Assembly: GCF_002553505.1 (NCBI RefSeq)
Contig: NZ_PDCP01000024.1
Location: 1-64,000, forward strand
DNA length: 64,000 nucleotides
Direction of reading: 5' to 3'
Origin: Mycolicibacterium agri
GTDB taxonomy: Bacteria; Actinomycetota; Actinomycetes; Mycobacteriales; Mycobacteriaceae
Position numbers and translations under genes: made by a program. Every line of letters begins with the position of its first letter. Positions within the stretch are counted from its first letter, which is position 1. Of this stretch, positions 16,719 through 25,561 are shown piece by piece. The notes beneath the pieces were generated by a model. The model did not search any database. It saw only the letters and a program-made list of their open reading frames with translations, and was not told the origin of the DNA.

Positions 16719-17354
16719 TCACTCCCCCCGCTGCGCGACCGCGGCCACCGCATCCACGATGTTGACGTAGGCGCCGCACCGGCAGATGTTGCCGCTCATC
16801 GCTTCTCGAATCTCTTCCGGTGTGCCGGCGCGGCCCTCACGGATGCACGCCACCCCGGACATGATCTGGCCGGGCGTGCAATAGCCGCATTGCATGGCGT
16901 CGTGGTCGATGAACGCCTGCTGCAACGGATGCAGCCGCCCGTTCTGTTCCAGACCCTCGATCGTCGTGATCTCCGCACCGTCGTGCATGACCGCGAGGGT
17001 CAGACACGACACCACACGCTCTCCGTTGAGATGGATGGTGCACGCACCACATGCGCCTTGGTCGCAGCCCTTCTTGGTCCCGGTAAGGCCGACTCGTTCA
17101 CGCAGCATGTCCAACAGCGACGTGCGGTTGTCGACTTCAATGTCGCGGTCCTCGCCGTTGATGCGCATCCGAACCGTCGTCGACGACTGCGGCTCCGTGT
17201 CACGGTCTTCGGTTGAGCAGCTGGTCATCAGTGGCAGCGCCCCGATGGCTCCGCCGACGGTCATCGAAGCGCCGATGAACGTCCGCCTTCGTATCTGCCA
17301 CACGTCATGAAGAGCTCCCGTGGTGGCGCTGCCCTGCGTTTCGTTCGTCGTCAC
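16719..17354 (-). CDS. Exported 2Fe-2S subunit of the aldehyde oxidoreductase (PaoA/YagT-like)
   Basis: Small iron-sulfur subunit passing electrons from the Mo site. The N-terminus has a twin-arginine signal (RRRTFIGASMTVGGAIGA) and a lipobox-like MTSC, so the complex is probably folded in the cytoplasm and exported by Tat. A plant-ferredoxin-type cluster (CDQGACGAC...C) and a second cluster (QCGYC...CRC) are both complete. GTG 17354 is chosen because GGAGG lies 7 nt upstream; the longer frame from 17396 lacks this. It is the first gene of the operon. Without the FAD subunit downstream, electron transfer out of the complex would be affected. Confidence 0.87.
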   Translation of the reverse strand: MTTNETQGSATTGALHDVWQIRRRTFIGASMTVGGAIGALPLMTSCSTEDRDTEPQSSTTVRMRINGEDRDIEVDNRTSLLDMLRERVGLTGTKKGCDQGACGACTIHLNGERVVSCLTLAVMHDGAEITTIEGLEQNGRLHPLQQAFIDHDAMQCGYCTPGQIMSGVACIREGRAGTPEEIREAMSGNICRCGAYVNIVDAVAAVAQRGE

Positions 17355-17529
17355 GTGGGATCCTCCGAGCGTCGATGGTGGCGCACAAGGCAACACTAAG
17401 TAGGCAGCTGCGGGTTCTCTCGAAGCTCATAGGAAACACATACGAAGTTGGCAGCCGGCGAGACCGGGTTGCGGCGCGCATACCGCAATGGGCAGATTGG
17501 AGGTCGGCGCCAACCGAAAGGACCCAGCG

Positions 17530-18285
17530 ATGAGTTCAGTCAGCCCCGACGCGATCCGGGCCGAAACCGTCACCATCACCGGCCACAACGGCGACGAGAT
17601 CGAGGCGTACCGGGCCATCCCACTCGCGCCCGGCTCACGCGGCGGCGTGGTCTGGATCCACCACATGCCCGGCTATGACCGCGAGACAAAGGAATTCGTC
17701 CGCCGCCTGGCCGTCGACGGGTACCAGGCCATCGTGCCCAACCTCTATTCGCGCGAAGCGCCGGGCGCCGACCCGGACGACGCCGCTGCGACTGCGCGCG
17801 CTGCCGGTGGTGTCCCCGATGAGCGATTGGTCGGCGACGTCGCCGGGGCGGCCGACTACCTGCGCGGTCTTGACGAGGCCAACGGGAAGATCGGCGTCAT
17901 CGGCCACTGCTCAGGCGGGCGACAGGCATTTCTCGCCGCCTGCTCCTTGCAACTCGACGCGGCGGTCGACTGCTACGGCGCCTTCGTGGTCGAGGACCCG
18001 CCCGAGGGAATGCCGCCGACCATGCGCCCGATCCTCGGGCTGGCGCCCAACCTCAGTTGCCCGCTGCTCGGGCTGTTCGGCGACGACGACCGCTACCCAT
18101 CGCCGGAATCGGTGGCCACGCTCGACGCCGAACTCACTCGACTGGGCAAGGACCACACGTTCATCTCCTACCCGAATGCCGGCCATTCGTTCTTCTCCGT
18201 CGACCGGCCCGCCTACCGCGTCGAGGCAGCCATCGACGGCTGGCGGCGGATCAACGAGTTCTTCGACACACACCTGAAAGGCTGA
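17530..18285 (+). CDS. Dienelactone hydrolase family protein
   Basis: An alpha/beta hydrolase of the DLH family, which opens dienelactones or related esters with a Cys (or Ser) nucleophile. The 251-residue protein carries GHCSGGRQ (the nucleophile Cys in the elbow), an acidic loop FGDDDRYPSP and a C-terminal AGHSFF with the catalytic His. These form the expected Cys-Asp-His triad. ATG 17530 follows a GAAAGGA ribosome binding site at the normal distance. The DUF6295 gene starts 6 bp after its stop, so the two are probably cotranscribed. It diverges from the aldehyde oxidoreductase operon. The natural substrate is unknown. Confidence 0.88.
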   Translation: MSSVSPDAIRAETVTITGHNGDEIEAYRAIPLAPGSRGGVVWIHHMPGYDRETKEFVRRLAVDGYQAIVPNLYSREAPGADPDDAAATARAAGGVPDERLVGDVAGAADYLRGLDEANGKIGVIGHCSGGRQAFLAACSLQLDAAVDCYGAFVVEDPPEGMPPTMRPILGLAPNLSCPLLGLFGDDDRYPSPESVATLDAELTRLGKDHTFISYPNAGHSFFSVDRPAYRVEAAIDGWRRINEFFDTHLKG

Positions 18286-18291
18286 GCCCGC

Positions 18292-18564
18292 ATGTGCACG
18301 TATCTCACCGAGAAGATCGACGTCGACGGCAGCGGCAAGGGCGCCAAGGGGTGGTTCCCGGTCAGCGAGGCGACCGTCTACGTCGATCACCCCGTCCACG
18401 CGCCCTACGGCCACACGCTCAACATCGACATGCTCAATCCAGCGCTCGGACCGTCCGCGCGCGTGGCGCTGGAGCTGACCGAAGAGTCGGCGTTGGCACT
18501 CGCCGACGCCATTCACCGCGCACTCGACTCGGCCCCCGCCGGTCTCGCCTCCAAGGACCAGTAG
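18292..18564 (+). CDS. DUF6295 family protein
   Basis: A 90-residue cytosolic protein with a compact N-terminal motif (MCTYLTEKIDVDGSGKGAKGWF), a central VYVDHPVHAPYGHTLNID and a helical C-terminus. It matches what I know of the DUF6295 family, small actinobacterial proteins commonly next to dienelactone hydrolases. Conserved C2, D48 and paired histidines (H33, H36, H40) could bind a metal or substrate, but no function is known. Six bp separate it from the hydrolase, so they probably work together. Confidence 0.65.
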   Translation: MCTYLTEKIDVDGSGKGAKGWFPVSEATVYVDHPVHAPYGHTLNIDMLNPALGPSARVALELTEESALALADAIHRALDSAPAGLASKDQ

Positions 18565-18700
18565 CCACTATCGTTTCAGGATCGATACCACCGCGACGGC
18601 TGCGGTCGGGCGGCAACCGCCCGGCCCACGGGCGATTGCGCCGCTTCGCCCGGTCGTCGCAGCGGCGTGCGGCGTCGGCTACCTGCTCGCCGGAGAATGG

Positions 18701-19927
18701 TTGATACGGCGTCTTTTCGCGGCCTACGGTCCGGTGGTGTCCATCCCGTTGCCGGGCATCCCCGTGGTCCTCATCAAGGACCCGAAAATGGTCAAGCAGG
18801 TGTTCACCGAGAAGCCCGACATCCTTCTCGGCGGCCGCGGAGTCCGTCCGTCAGCACTCATCTACGGCACGGGTTCGATGTTCGTCCAAGAAGAACCCGA
18901 ACACCTTCGACGGCGAAAGCTGCTGACGCCGCCGCTTCACGGCAAGGCACTCGAAAACTACCGGCCGATCATCGAAGAGAGCACCCGCGCTGCGCTCGCC
19001 TCCTGGCCAACGGGCGAACCCTTCAAGATGCTCACCGCGGCACGCGACCTCGCGCTCGACGTGATCGTGCGCATCATGTTCGGCGTTGACGACCGCGACG
19101 AACGCCGGCGACTCGGCCGTCCCTTCGAGACGTTGTTGAACCTCGGCTCCTCTGAGCAACTCATCCTGCGCGTCGCCCTGCACTCGGTGGGCGGCCTGAA
19201 GCGCTGGCCCAAGCTGGACCGCGCCAACCGGGCAATCGACGAGGTACTCGCCCCGATGATTGCCGCTCGCCGGCAAGACCCCGGCCTCACCGACCGCACC
19301 GACATCATGTCGCTGTTGCTCACCGCCCGCGGCGAAGAGGGAGAGCACCTGACCGACAAGGAGATTCGCGACGACCTCGTCACATTAGTGTTGGCCGGGC
19401 ACGAGACAACCGCTACGACGCTCGCCTGGATGGTCGACCTCTTGCTGCACCATCCCGACATCCTGGCCAAGGTTCAAGCCGAAGCCGATGACGGCGGCTC
19501 AACCACCTACACCGAGGCCGTCATCAACGAAACACTCCGCATCCGGCCGCCCTCCCCATTCACCGGCCGCTACACGGCTCGCGATTATCAACTCGGTGGC
19601 TATACCGTGCCTTCCGGCACCCGCATCGTCCCCCATATCGGCGAGGTGAACCTCGACCCCGAGACCTACGACCACCCGCACGATTTCCGCCCGCAGAGGT
19701 TCCTCGGTGTCAGCCCGCCCACATACGCCTGGATCCCGTTCGGCGGTGGAATCAAGCGGTGCCTCGGCGCCAGCTTCAGCGTCCTGGAACTGACAGTTGC
19801 CCTCGAAACCATGCTGCGCTCGGGCCATTTCGAGCCCGTGCACCCCAATCAAGACCGGCAGGTACGGCGTGGGATTGTGTTGCTGCCCCACCGCGGGGTT
19901 TCTGTCCGCTACTGGCGTGACCGCTGA
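18701..19927 (+). CDS. Cytochrome P450 with an unclear N-terminus
   Basis: A monooxygenase with the heme loop FGGGIKRCLG (Cys ligand), the I-helix AGHETT, the K-helix ETLR and the PERF-equivalent FRPQRF, so the catalytic core is complete. The only start in frame is TTG 18701 (408 residues), lacking a good ribosome binding site. The same frame stays open upstream and encodes RQPPGPRAIAPLRPVV then a hydrophobic stretch. This is the proline-rich hinge expected just before a P450 fold (codons from about 18582), but it has no ATG/GTG/TTG. The start codon has therefore probably been lost or misread. Family placement (CYP138-like) is a guess. It converges with the molybdoenzyme gene, 6 bp apart. Confidence 0.8.
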   Translation: MIRRLFAAYGPVVSIPLPGIPVVLIKDPKMVKQVFTEKPDILLGGRGVRPSALIYGTGSMFVQEEPEHLRRRKLLTPPLHGKALENYRPIIEESTRAALASWPTGEPFKMLTAARDLALDVIVRIMFGVDDRDERRRLGRPFETLLNLGSSEQLILRVALHSVGGLKRWPKLDRANRAIDEVLAPMIAARRQDPGLTDRTDIMSLLLTARGEEGEHLTDKEIRDDLVTLVLAGHETTATTLAWMVDLLLHHPDILAKVQAEADDGGSTTYTEAVINETLRIRPPSPFTGRYTARDYQLGGYTVPSGTRIVPHIGEVNLDPETYDHPHDFRPQRFLGVSPPTYAWIPFGGGIKRCLGASFSVLELTVALETMLRSGHFEPVHPNQDRQVRRGIVLLPHRGVSVRYWRDR

Positions 19928-19933
19928 GGCCCA

Positions 19934-22177
19934 TTACACGGCGACAGCGGCTTCGACGGCCTCGATGCGCGCCGGCACATGCTTATGCCACGGCGTGCCG
20001 GCGTAGGGGTCGCGCCACTCCGTCGACGTGAGCGCATTGGGTGCCACACCGGGCACCACGGTCCGGCCATCCTCGTCGACGAAGTCAACGCCGAAGCCGT
20101 TCGGCAGCGACGCGTGGCCGGGCAGCATCGCCTCGCTGATCTCCACGGTCGCCTCCGCGCTGCCCGCGGCGGTGGTGATGCGCGCACGGGCACCGTCGAC
20201 CAGACCCAGCGCCTGCGCATCTTCGACGCTGACGCGCAACGCCCCGTCGGTGTCCCGTTTACGCCAACTCGGGTCGCGCAGGATGTCGTTGGCGGTGTAG
20301 GCGCGCCGCTCACCCGCCGACAGCACGATCGGGAACTCCGGCGTCGTCAAGGAAGGCGGTGCCGCCGCCAATCTTCGTATCTCGTCGATCATTTCGGGGA
20401 TTTCCAACGCGATCTTGCGGTCTGCGTGGGAGATCAACGCGAAATCGTCCTCGTACTCGTGCACGGTGAACGTAACACCCGACCGGCTGGACAGGATCGC
20501 TTCGAAGAGCGCGTTGCCGTCGGCGTGGCCCGCCCGGCGCACCGCCTCCGGATAGGTCATCGCCGTCTTCTGCGCCAGCCCCCACAGCGCGGCCGCACCC
20601 TTCAACCCCTCCGGCAGCGTCGGCCCCAGCGTCTCGTAGAGAACGAACGGCAGCACCCGCGACATCGCTGGATTCACGCCGACCGCTGCTAAGAACGCCT
20701 GTGCGTAGGCTTCCAAACCCTGTGCGGCCGCTTCCCGCAACGGCGCCAGATCGGCGTCATCGACCACGCCGAGCGCCCGCACCAGCCGCGCCCATATCTC
20801 CGGTTCGGGCAGCGTGCCAGGCAACGGCTCCATCAACGGGTGACGCAGATGGAAGCTGTTGTGCGGGAATTCGAGGTTGAAGAACGTGGCTTCCGGCTTC
20901 TCGAACTGGCTGGCTGCGGGCAGCACATAGTGTGCAAGGCGCGCCGTCTCCGTCATCGCCACATCGATGACGACCATCAGCTCCAGCGACTGGAACGCCT
21001 CGCGGCACGCGGCCGAGTTCGCCAGCGAATGCGCGGGGTTGCTGCTTTCGACGATCATCGCCCGGAACCGGTCTGGATGATCGGTCAGGATCTCCTGCGG
21101 CACAACGTTCGACGGGACCAGCCCGGAAATCACCGGCGCGCCGGTGACCGGTGACTTCCCGACGCCGCCGAATGTGAACAGCGGTGCGAACGACGAATGC
21201 AGATGCTGGCCGCCCTTCTTGGCGAAGTTCCCGGTCAGAATCCACAGCATCTTGTTCAAGTACGAGCACAGCGTGCTGTTCGGCGCCTGCTGGACCCCCA
21301 GATCCTCGAACACCGCGACGCTGCCCGCAGCGGCGATGCGCCGGACCGCAACCCGAATCAGTTCCTCGTCGACGCCGCAGCGCTGCGCGTACTCACCGAC
21401 CGGCACCTGGCGCAGCACCTCGCGCACCGCGTCGGCTCCGTTCACGTGATCGGCGAGAAACGCCTCGCTGCACAGGTTCTCCTGCACCAACACCGCGGCC
21501 ATCGCCGCCAGACACCACGCATCCGTGCCGGGCCGCACCCGCAAATGGATGTCGGCCATCTTCGCGGTGTCGGTCACCACCGGGTCGATAACGATCATCG
21601 TCCGCGCGGGGTCTCTGGCGATCTCGTTCAGCACCGTGCGGGCGCGCGGGAAGCTCTGCGACATCCACGGGTTCTTCCCGATGAACACCGCCACCTCGGC
21701 GTGCTCGAATTCGCCGCGGGTGTGCCCGCCGTACAGGTGCGCATCGATCCACGCCTCGCCGGTTTTCTCCTGCGCCAACGCATTCGAGCGATAGCGGGCG
21801 CCGATCGCCTTGAGAAAGGCACCCGAATACGCGCCGCCGAGATGGTTCCCCTGGCCACCGCCGCCGTAGTAGAAGACCTTGTCGCCACCGTAGGTGTCAC
21901 GAATGCGCTTGAAGCCCTCCGCGATCTCGGTGATCGCAGTGTCCCAGTCGACTTCCTCGTAGCTGCCGTCGGCGCGCCTGCGCATGGGCGCCGTCAGTCT
22001 GGCGGGGTTGTTCTGATAGTGGTCCAGCCGCAACGCCTTGTTGCAGGTGTAACCCTTCGACGCCGGATGCTGTTTGTCGCCACGGATTTTCGCCAATGTG
22101 CGACCGTCGAGTTGCACGACGATGCCGCAGTTGCATTCGCAGAGGATGCAGGCGGTCGGCTGCCAGTCAGTGGGCAT
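19934..22177 (-). CDS. Molybdopterin oxidoreductase (formate dehydrogenase-like, bis-MGD)
   Basis: A DMSO-reductase-family enzyme of 747 residues. A [4Fe-4S] site is formed by C10, C13, C17 and C45 (CILCECNC...TCNK). The molybdopterin domain follows (GGGGQGNHLGG, YRSNALAQEKTGE at about 150, IDPVVTDTA), and a C-terminal molydopterin-dinucleotide-binding domain starts at about 620. The cysteine-for-selenocysteine position of formate dehydrogenases is not obvious. It could reduce or oxidise formate, nitrate or another small substrate, probably with a separate partner. There is no signal peptide, so it is cytoplasmic. The start overlaps the stop of a TetR gene by 1 nt, suggesting co-expression. 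Confidence 0.85.
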   Translation of the reverse strand: MPTDWQPTACILCECNCGIVVQLDGRTLAKIRGDKQHPASKGYTCNKALRLDHYQNNPARLTAPMRRRADGSYEEVDWDTAITEIAEGFKRIRDTYGGDKVFYYGGGGQGNHLGGAYSGAFLKAIGARYRSNALAQEKTGEAWIDAHLYGGHTRGEFEHAEVAVFIGKNPWMSQSFPRARTVLNEIARDPARTMIVIDPVVTDTAKMADIHLRVRPGTDAWCLAAMAAVLVQENLCSEAFLADHVNGADAVREVLRQVPVGEYAQRCGVDEELIRVAVRRIAAAGSVAVFEDLGVQQAPNSTLCSYLNKMLWILTGNFAKKGGQHLHSSFAPLFTFGGVGKSPVTGAPVISGLVPSNVVPQEILTDHPDRFRAMIVESSNPAHSLANSAACREAFQSLELMVVIDVAMTETARLAHYVLPAASQFEKPEATFFNLEFPHNSFHLRHPLMEPLPGTLPEPEIWARLVRALGVVDDADLAPLREAAAQGLEAYAQAFLAAVGVNPAMSRVLPFVLYETLGPTLPEGLKGAAALWGLAQKTAMTYPEAVRRAGHADGNALFEAILSSRSGVTFTVHEYEDDFALISHADRKIALEIPEMIDEIRRLAAAPPSLTTPEFPIVLSAGERRAYTANDILRDPSWRKRDTDGALRVSVEDAQALGLVDGARARITTAAGSAEATVEISEAMLPGHASLPNGFGVDFVDEDGRTVVPGVAPNALTSTEWRDPYAGTPWHKHVPARIEAVEAAVAV

Positions 22178-22785
22178 CAGGGCTTCCTTTCGGAGATTTC
22201 GGCCTGCAGCAACTCGCGCAGTTGGCGTTGAACGAGATCGAGCGGTTTCACATCGCGGGTGGCGCGGGAGACGATGATGGCGCCCTCCAGCGACGTCATC
22301 ACCAACATCGCCATTTCCTCGGCGCGGGACTCGCTTACGCCCTCGGCGACCAGACGCTGGCCGATCAGCGACGTCCAGGACGAGAACGCCGCCGCGGCGC
22401 GCTCGATGAGTTTCGTCGTGCGATCGGGACTGTCCGGGTCGCCGGCTTCGACCGTGACCGCGACGACCGGGCAGCCCGCGCGATAGTCGCTGCGGATCAA
22501 CTCCTCGCGGTAGTGCGCCACCAAGTCGTCGAGCAGTCGCATCGCGTTCGGCGCGGCGGCGATCTTGCCCGCGACGTACTGCCCCGCGAAGTCGATTGCC
22601 TCTTCGAGCAGCTGCCCGCGGCCGCCGGGGAAATAGTGGTAGGCCGATCCGCGCGGCGCGCCGCTGTGCTTCAACACATCGGAGATGGCGGTCGCGTGGG
22701 CGCCGCGTTCACGGATCAACAGGGCGGCGGAGACGACCATCCGGTCGCGTGGGGTGCTGACCACGTTATATATGATGGCATACAT
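22177..22785 (-). CDS. TetR/AcrR-family regulator
   Basis: 202 residues. The N-terminal helix-turn-helix domain (about 10-58) includes RERGAHATAISDVLKHSGAPRGSAYHYFPGG, typical of the YxFP-type TetR subgroup that often controls quinone- or aldehyde-responsive genes. The C-terminal ligand domain resembles the LmrA/YxaF type. The stop codon overlaps the molybdoenzyme start by 1 nt, so it is expected to control its own operon. Just upstream (about 22763-22785) is a near-palindromic AT-rich stretch, GTTATATATGATGGCATACA with adjacent TAACGC, which could be its operator. Confidence 0.85.
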   Translation of the reverse strand: MYAIIYNVVSTPRDRMVVSAALLIRERGAHATAISDVLKHSGAPRGSAYHYFPGGRGQLLEEAIDFAGQYVAGKIAAAPNAMRLLDDLVAHYREELIRSDYRAGCPVVAVTVEAGDPDSPDRTTKLIERAAAAFSSWTSLIGQRLVAEGVSESRAEEMAMLVMTSLEGAIIVSRATRDVKPLDLVQRQLRELLQAEISERKP

Positions 22786-22879
22786 AACGCTGGATGCCTA
22801 GAGCAGCCCGCCGAAATCGACAAAATGGCGCGATCTACTCGCACAAATACGCCCATATGTCGGTTTGGGCGTAATGAGG

Positions 22880-23359
22880 TCAGCGGTTCAGCCACCAGAT
22901 TCGGGTGGAGAGCACGGTCGCGAACGCGCACCACAGCGGGTAGAGCGCCAGCGGCGCGGCACGCCCGGAGCGAGTCTCGACCGCCCGCCGCGTCAAATCG
23001 ACACTGCTCGCCGTCAGCGCCGCAGCGCCGACCGCCGCCGCACCGGGCTTGCGCCACTTGAAGAACAGCCACGACCACATGCCGTTCAGCACCAGGTTCA
23101 CCGCCAGCGCCGCCTGGTACGCGCGGGCGTCATCATCGCGCTGCCGCTCCTGGAGATGATCGATCGTGGACGCGGACACCGCCGCGATGTCGGCGTACAG
23201 GATCGGCCAGACGATCGGAAACGCCTGCGGCGGCGGCTGAAAAGACGGCTTGCGCAGCTTGGCATACCAAACCGAATCCGAGGACCGGCTCGCGACGCCG
23301 CCCACCGCCGCGGTGACGAGGACTGCCGCTGCCGACTTGGCAAGTGTTCCAGGACGCAT
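22880..23359 (-). CDS. tspO: TspO/MBR-family membrane protein
   Basis: The translocator protein family binds tetrapyrroles and cholesterol-like ligands and is linked to stress and porphyrin handling in bacteria. About 159 residues with five predicted helices and the family signatures KPSFQPP, WPILY and NGMWSWLFF, plus the C-terminal LYPLWCAFATVLSTRIWWLN. ATG 23359 is preferred over 23392 because it starts at the usual first helix. It diverges from the ECF41-controlled operon; the two starts are 137 bp apart and the ECF41-type promoter lies in between, on the other strand. Confidence 0.9.
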   Translation of the reverse strand: MRPGTLAKSAAAVLVTAAVGGVASRSSDSVWYAKLRKPSFQPPPQAFPIVWPILYADIAAVSASTIDHLQERQRDDDARAYQAALAVNLVLNGMWSWLFFKWRKPGAAAVGAAALTASSVDLTRRAVETRSGRAAPLALYPLWCAFATVLSTRIWWLNR

Positions 23360-23416
23360 TGCTCCTACATAGCCGGGCCGGGCGGGACGCAAACGCCAGC
23401 CACGTCACACCCGCGA

Positions 23417-23444
23417 TGTCACAAATCGGCGGGCTGCATACGTC
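23417..23444 (+). promoter_or_regulatory. Candidate ECF41-type promoter
   Basis: TGTCACA (23417-23423), a 17-nt spacer and CGTC (23441-23444) lie 52 nt upstream of the flavoprotein start. Known ECF41 sigma factors recognise TGTCACA as -35 and CGTC as -10 with a spacer of about 16, and they typically drive their own operons. The sigma factor at 24654 belongs to this group, so autoregulation is a direct prediction. Confidence 0.7.
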
Positions 23445-23496
23445 TCGTGGACAGCAAGCCATACCAGCCATCAACCAACGGGAAAGGACGAAGCCA

Positions 23497-24657
23497 ATGA
23501 CCGAGATCCTCATTTTGGGCGCCGGCTACACCGGCATGGCCGCAACCATGGCTTTGACCGGCCGGCTGAAGGGCCGCGACGACGTCCACATCACCCTGGT
23601 CAACCCGCAGACCCGGTTCACCGAACGCCTGCGCCTGCACCAGGTCGCCGCCGGCGAGCAACTGGCCGACCTGCAGATCCCGGACCAGCTCGCCGGAACC
23701 GGCGTGCAGTTCGTGCAGGGCTGGGTGACCGCCGTCAACGCCGACGACCAGACGGTGCGCGTCGACGACCAACACGTGTTGGGCTACGACATCCTCGTCT
23801 ACGCGCTGGGCAGCGTCGCCGACACCGACACGGTCCCGGGCGTCGACGAATTCGCCTACACGCTCAACACCGAGCAGGACGCCACCGCGTTGGCCGGGCA
23901 GTTGGATCGGATCGGCACCGGCACCGTCGTGGTGGCCGGCGGCGGTCTGACCGGCATCGAGTCGGCGGCTGAAATCGCCGAGCAGCATCCCGGTATCGAC
24001 GTCGTGCTGCTGAGCCGCGATGAGCCCGGGTCGATGATGAGCCCGAAGGCGCGGGCCAGGCTGCACGCGGGCCTGCACCGCCTCGGCGTCGCCGTCCGCT
24101 CCGGTGTCGACATCGTCAAAGTGATGTCCGACGGGGTGGCACTCGCCGACGGCGAGGTGGTTTCGGCGCAGGCGGTGCTGTGGACCACCGGCGTCCGCGT
24201 GTCGCCGATGGCGGCTGCCGCAGGCCTGCAGGTCGACGACCGCGGCCGCATCCTCACCGACGAAGCCTTGCGATCGGTCTCGCACCCGAATGTCTACGCC
24301 GTCGGCGATGCGGCGGCGATCCGCCAGCGCTACGGCGTCATTCACGGGACATGCCAGAGCGGCATCCCCACCGCCGTTCACGCAGCCACGTCGATCGTGC
24401 GGCAGCTCAACGGCAAACAGCCCAAGCCGTTCCGCTTCGGTTATGTGCACCAGCCTGTCAGCCTGGGCCGCCGCGACGCCGTCATTCAGTTCACCCACCC
24501 CGACGACCGTCCGAAGCGGTGGTTCCTGGCCGGTCGGCTGGCGGCGGCGTACAAAGAGACCGTGAGCTCGAGCCCGTGGACCACCTATCGGCTGATCAGG
24601 ACGATCCCGTCGATCGGGCTGATGGCGTGGCGGCGTGGAGGAGGCTCCACGCGGTGA
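23497..24657 (+). CDS. NAD(P)H/FAD oxidoreductase of the NDH-2 type
   Basis: A two-dinucleotide-binding flavoprotein of 386 residues. The FAD motif ILGAGYTGM is at the very N-terminus, the NAD(P) motif VVAGGGLTGIESAAEI lies at about 147, and the C-terminal FAD loop VYAVGDAAAI is near 265. There is no clear C-terminal membrane anchor, so it may act in the cytosol or bind the membrane peripherally. ATG 23497 has a GAAAGGA ribosome binding site and fits the family start. Its stop overlaps the GTG of the ECF41 sigma factor gene (GTGA), which couples their translation. ECF41 factors are usually partnered with oxidoreductases or carboxymuconolactone decarboxylases. Confidence 0.88.
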   Translation: MTEILILGAGYTGMAATMALTGRLKGRDDVHITLVNPQTRFTERLRLHQVAAGEQLADLQIPDQLAGTGVQFVQGWVTAVNADDQTVRVDDQHVLGYDILVYALGSVADTDTVPGVDEFAYTLNTEQDATALAGQLDRIGTGTVVVAGGGLTGIESAAEIAEQHPGIDVVLLSRDEPGSMMSPKARARLHAGLHRLGVAVRSGVDIVKVMSDGVALADGEVVSAQAVLWTTGVRVSPMAAAAGLQVDDRGRILTDEALRSVSHPNVYAVGDAAAIRQRYGVIHGTCQSGIPTAVHAATSIVRQLNGKQPKPFRFGYVHQPVSLGRRDAVIQFTHPDDRPKRWFLAGRLAAAYKETVSSSPWTTYRLIRTIPSIGLMAWRRGGGSTR

Positions 24658-25547
24658 ACACCGACGAACAGACGTTTTCCGAGCATCGAAAGTTGTTGTT
24701 CGCCATCGCTTATCGCCTGCTCGGCTCGGCGGCAGACGCCGAAGACGTCGTCCAGGACGCCTGGCTGAAATGGTCTGAGGCTGACCGCAGCCAGGTGTCC
24801 GACGCGAAGGCCTACCTCGCCCGGATCGTGTCGAACCTGGCGATGGATCGGCTCCGGTCCACCCAACGGCAACGGGAAACCTATGTCGGGCCGTGGCTGC
24901 CGGAGCCGATCCTCACCGAGCCGGACGCCGCCGAGGACGCCGCGGTGGCCGAGTCGGTGTCGATGGCCATGCTGGTGGTGCTGGAGACGTTGAGCCCGCT
25001 GGAACGCGCCGTGTTCGTGCTCAAGGACGTGTTCGACTTCTCCTACGCCGAGATCGCCGAGGCCGTGGACCGTTCGGAGGCGGCGGTGCGCCAGGCCCTG
25101 CACCGGGCCCGCAACCACATTCAGGCGCGCCGGCCGCGGTTCGGCACCGACCGAAACACCAAGCGCGCGGTCACCGAACGGTTCTTCGCAGCCACGACGG
25201 GCGGCGACATCAACCAGCTGATGGAATTGCTGGCCCCCGACGTGACGCTGTGGACCGACGGCGGCGGAAAGGTCCGCCAGGCGATGCGGCCGATCATCGG
25301 CGCCGAGAAGGTCATCCGCTGGCTGGCAGGCACGGCGAGCCGGCCGTACGAGGGTGTCGAAATCAGCGACATGACACCCGAACTCGTCGACATCAACGGC
25401 GCGCCGGGCATTCTGATCCGCGGCGGCGGCCGGATCCTGTCCACCCTGACCGTGGACCTCGACGAGGACGGCCGCATCGTCACCATCCACAACGTGGCCA
25501 ATCCCGACAAGCTGCGCGCGATCGCGGACGGCGTCGTCGGCAGCTGA
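24654..25547 (+). CDS. ECF41-group sigma factor (SigJ-like) with a C-terminal SnoaL-like domain
   Basis: A 297-residue extracytoplasmic-function sigma factor. Region 2 (residues about 8-75, DAEDVVQDAWLKW) and region 4 (about 105-160, LSPLERAVFVLKDVF then YAEIAEAV) are followed by a fused NTF2/SnoaL-type domain (about 175-295). This extension carries the ECF41 signatures WTDGGGK and NPDKL, which in studied members modulate sigma activity in place of an anti-sigma factor. GTG 24654 overlaps the flavoprotein stop. A matching promoter lies upstream of the operon at 23417-23444. Confidence 0.9.
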   Translation: MNTDEQTFSEHRKLLFAIAYRLLGSAADAEDVVQDAWLKWSEADRSQVSDAKAYLARIVSNLAMDRLRSTQRQRETYVGPWLPEPILTEPDAAEDAAVAESVSMAMLVVLETLSPLERAVFVLKDVFDFSYAEIAEAVDRSEAAVRQALHRARNHIQARRPRFGTDRNTKRAVTERFFAATTGGDINQLMELLAPDVTLWTDGGGKVRQAMRPIIGAEKVIRWLAGTASRPYEGVEISDMTPELVDINGAPGILIRGGGRILSTLTVDLDEDGRIVTIHNVANPDKLRAIADGVVGS

Positions 25548-25561
25548 GTTACCGTGGCCTG

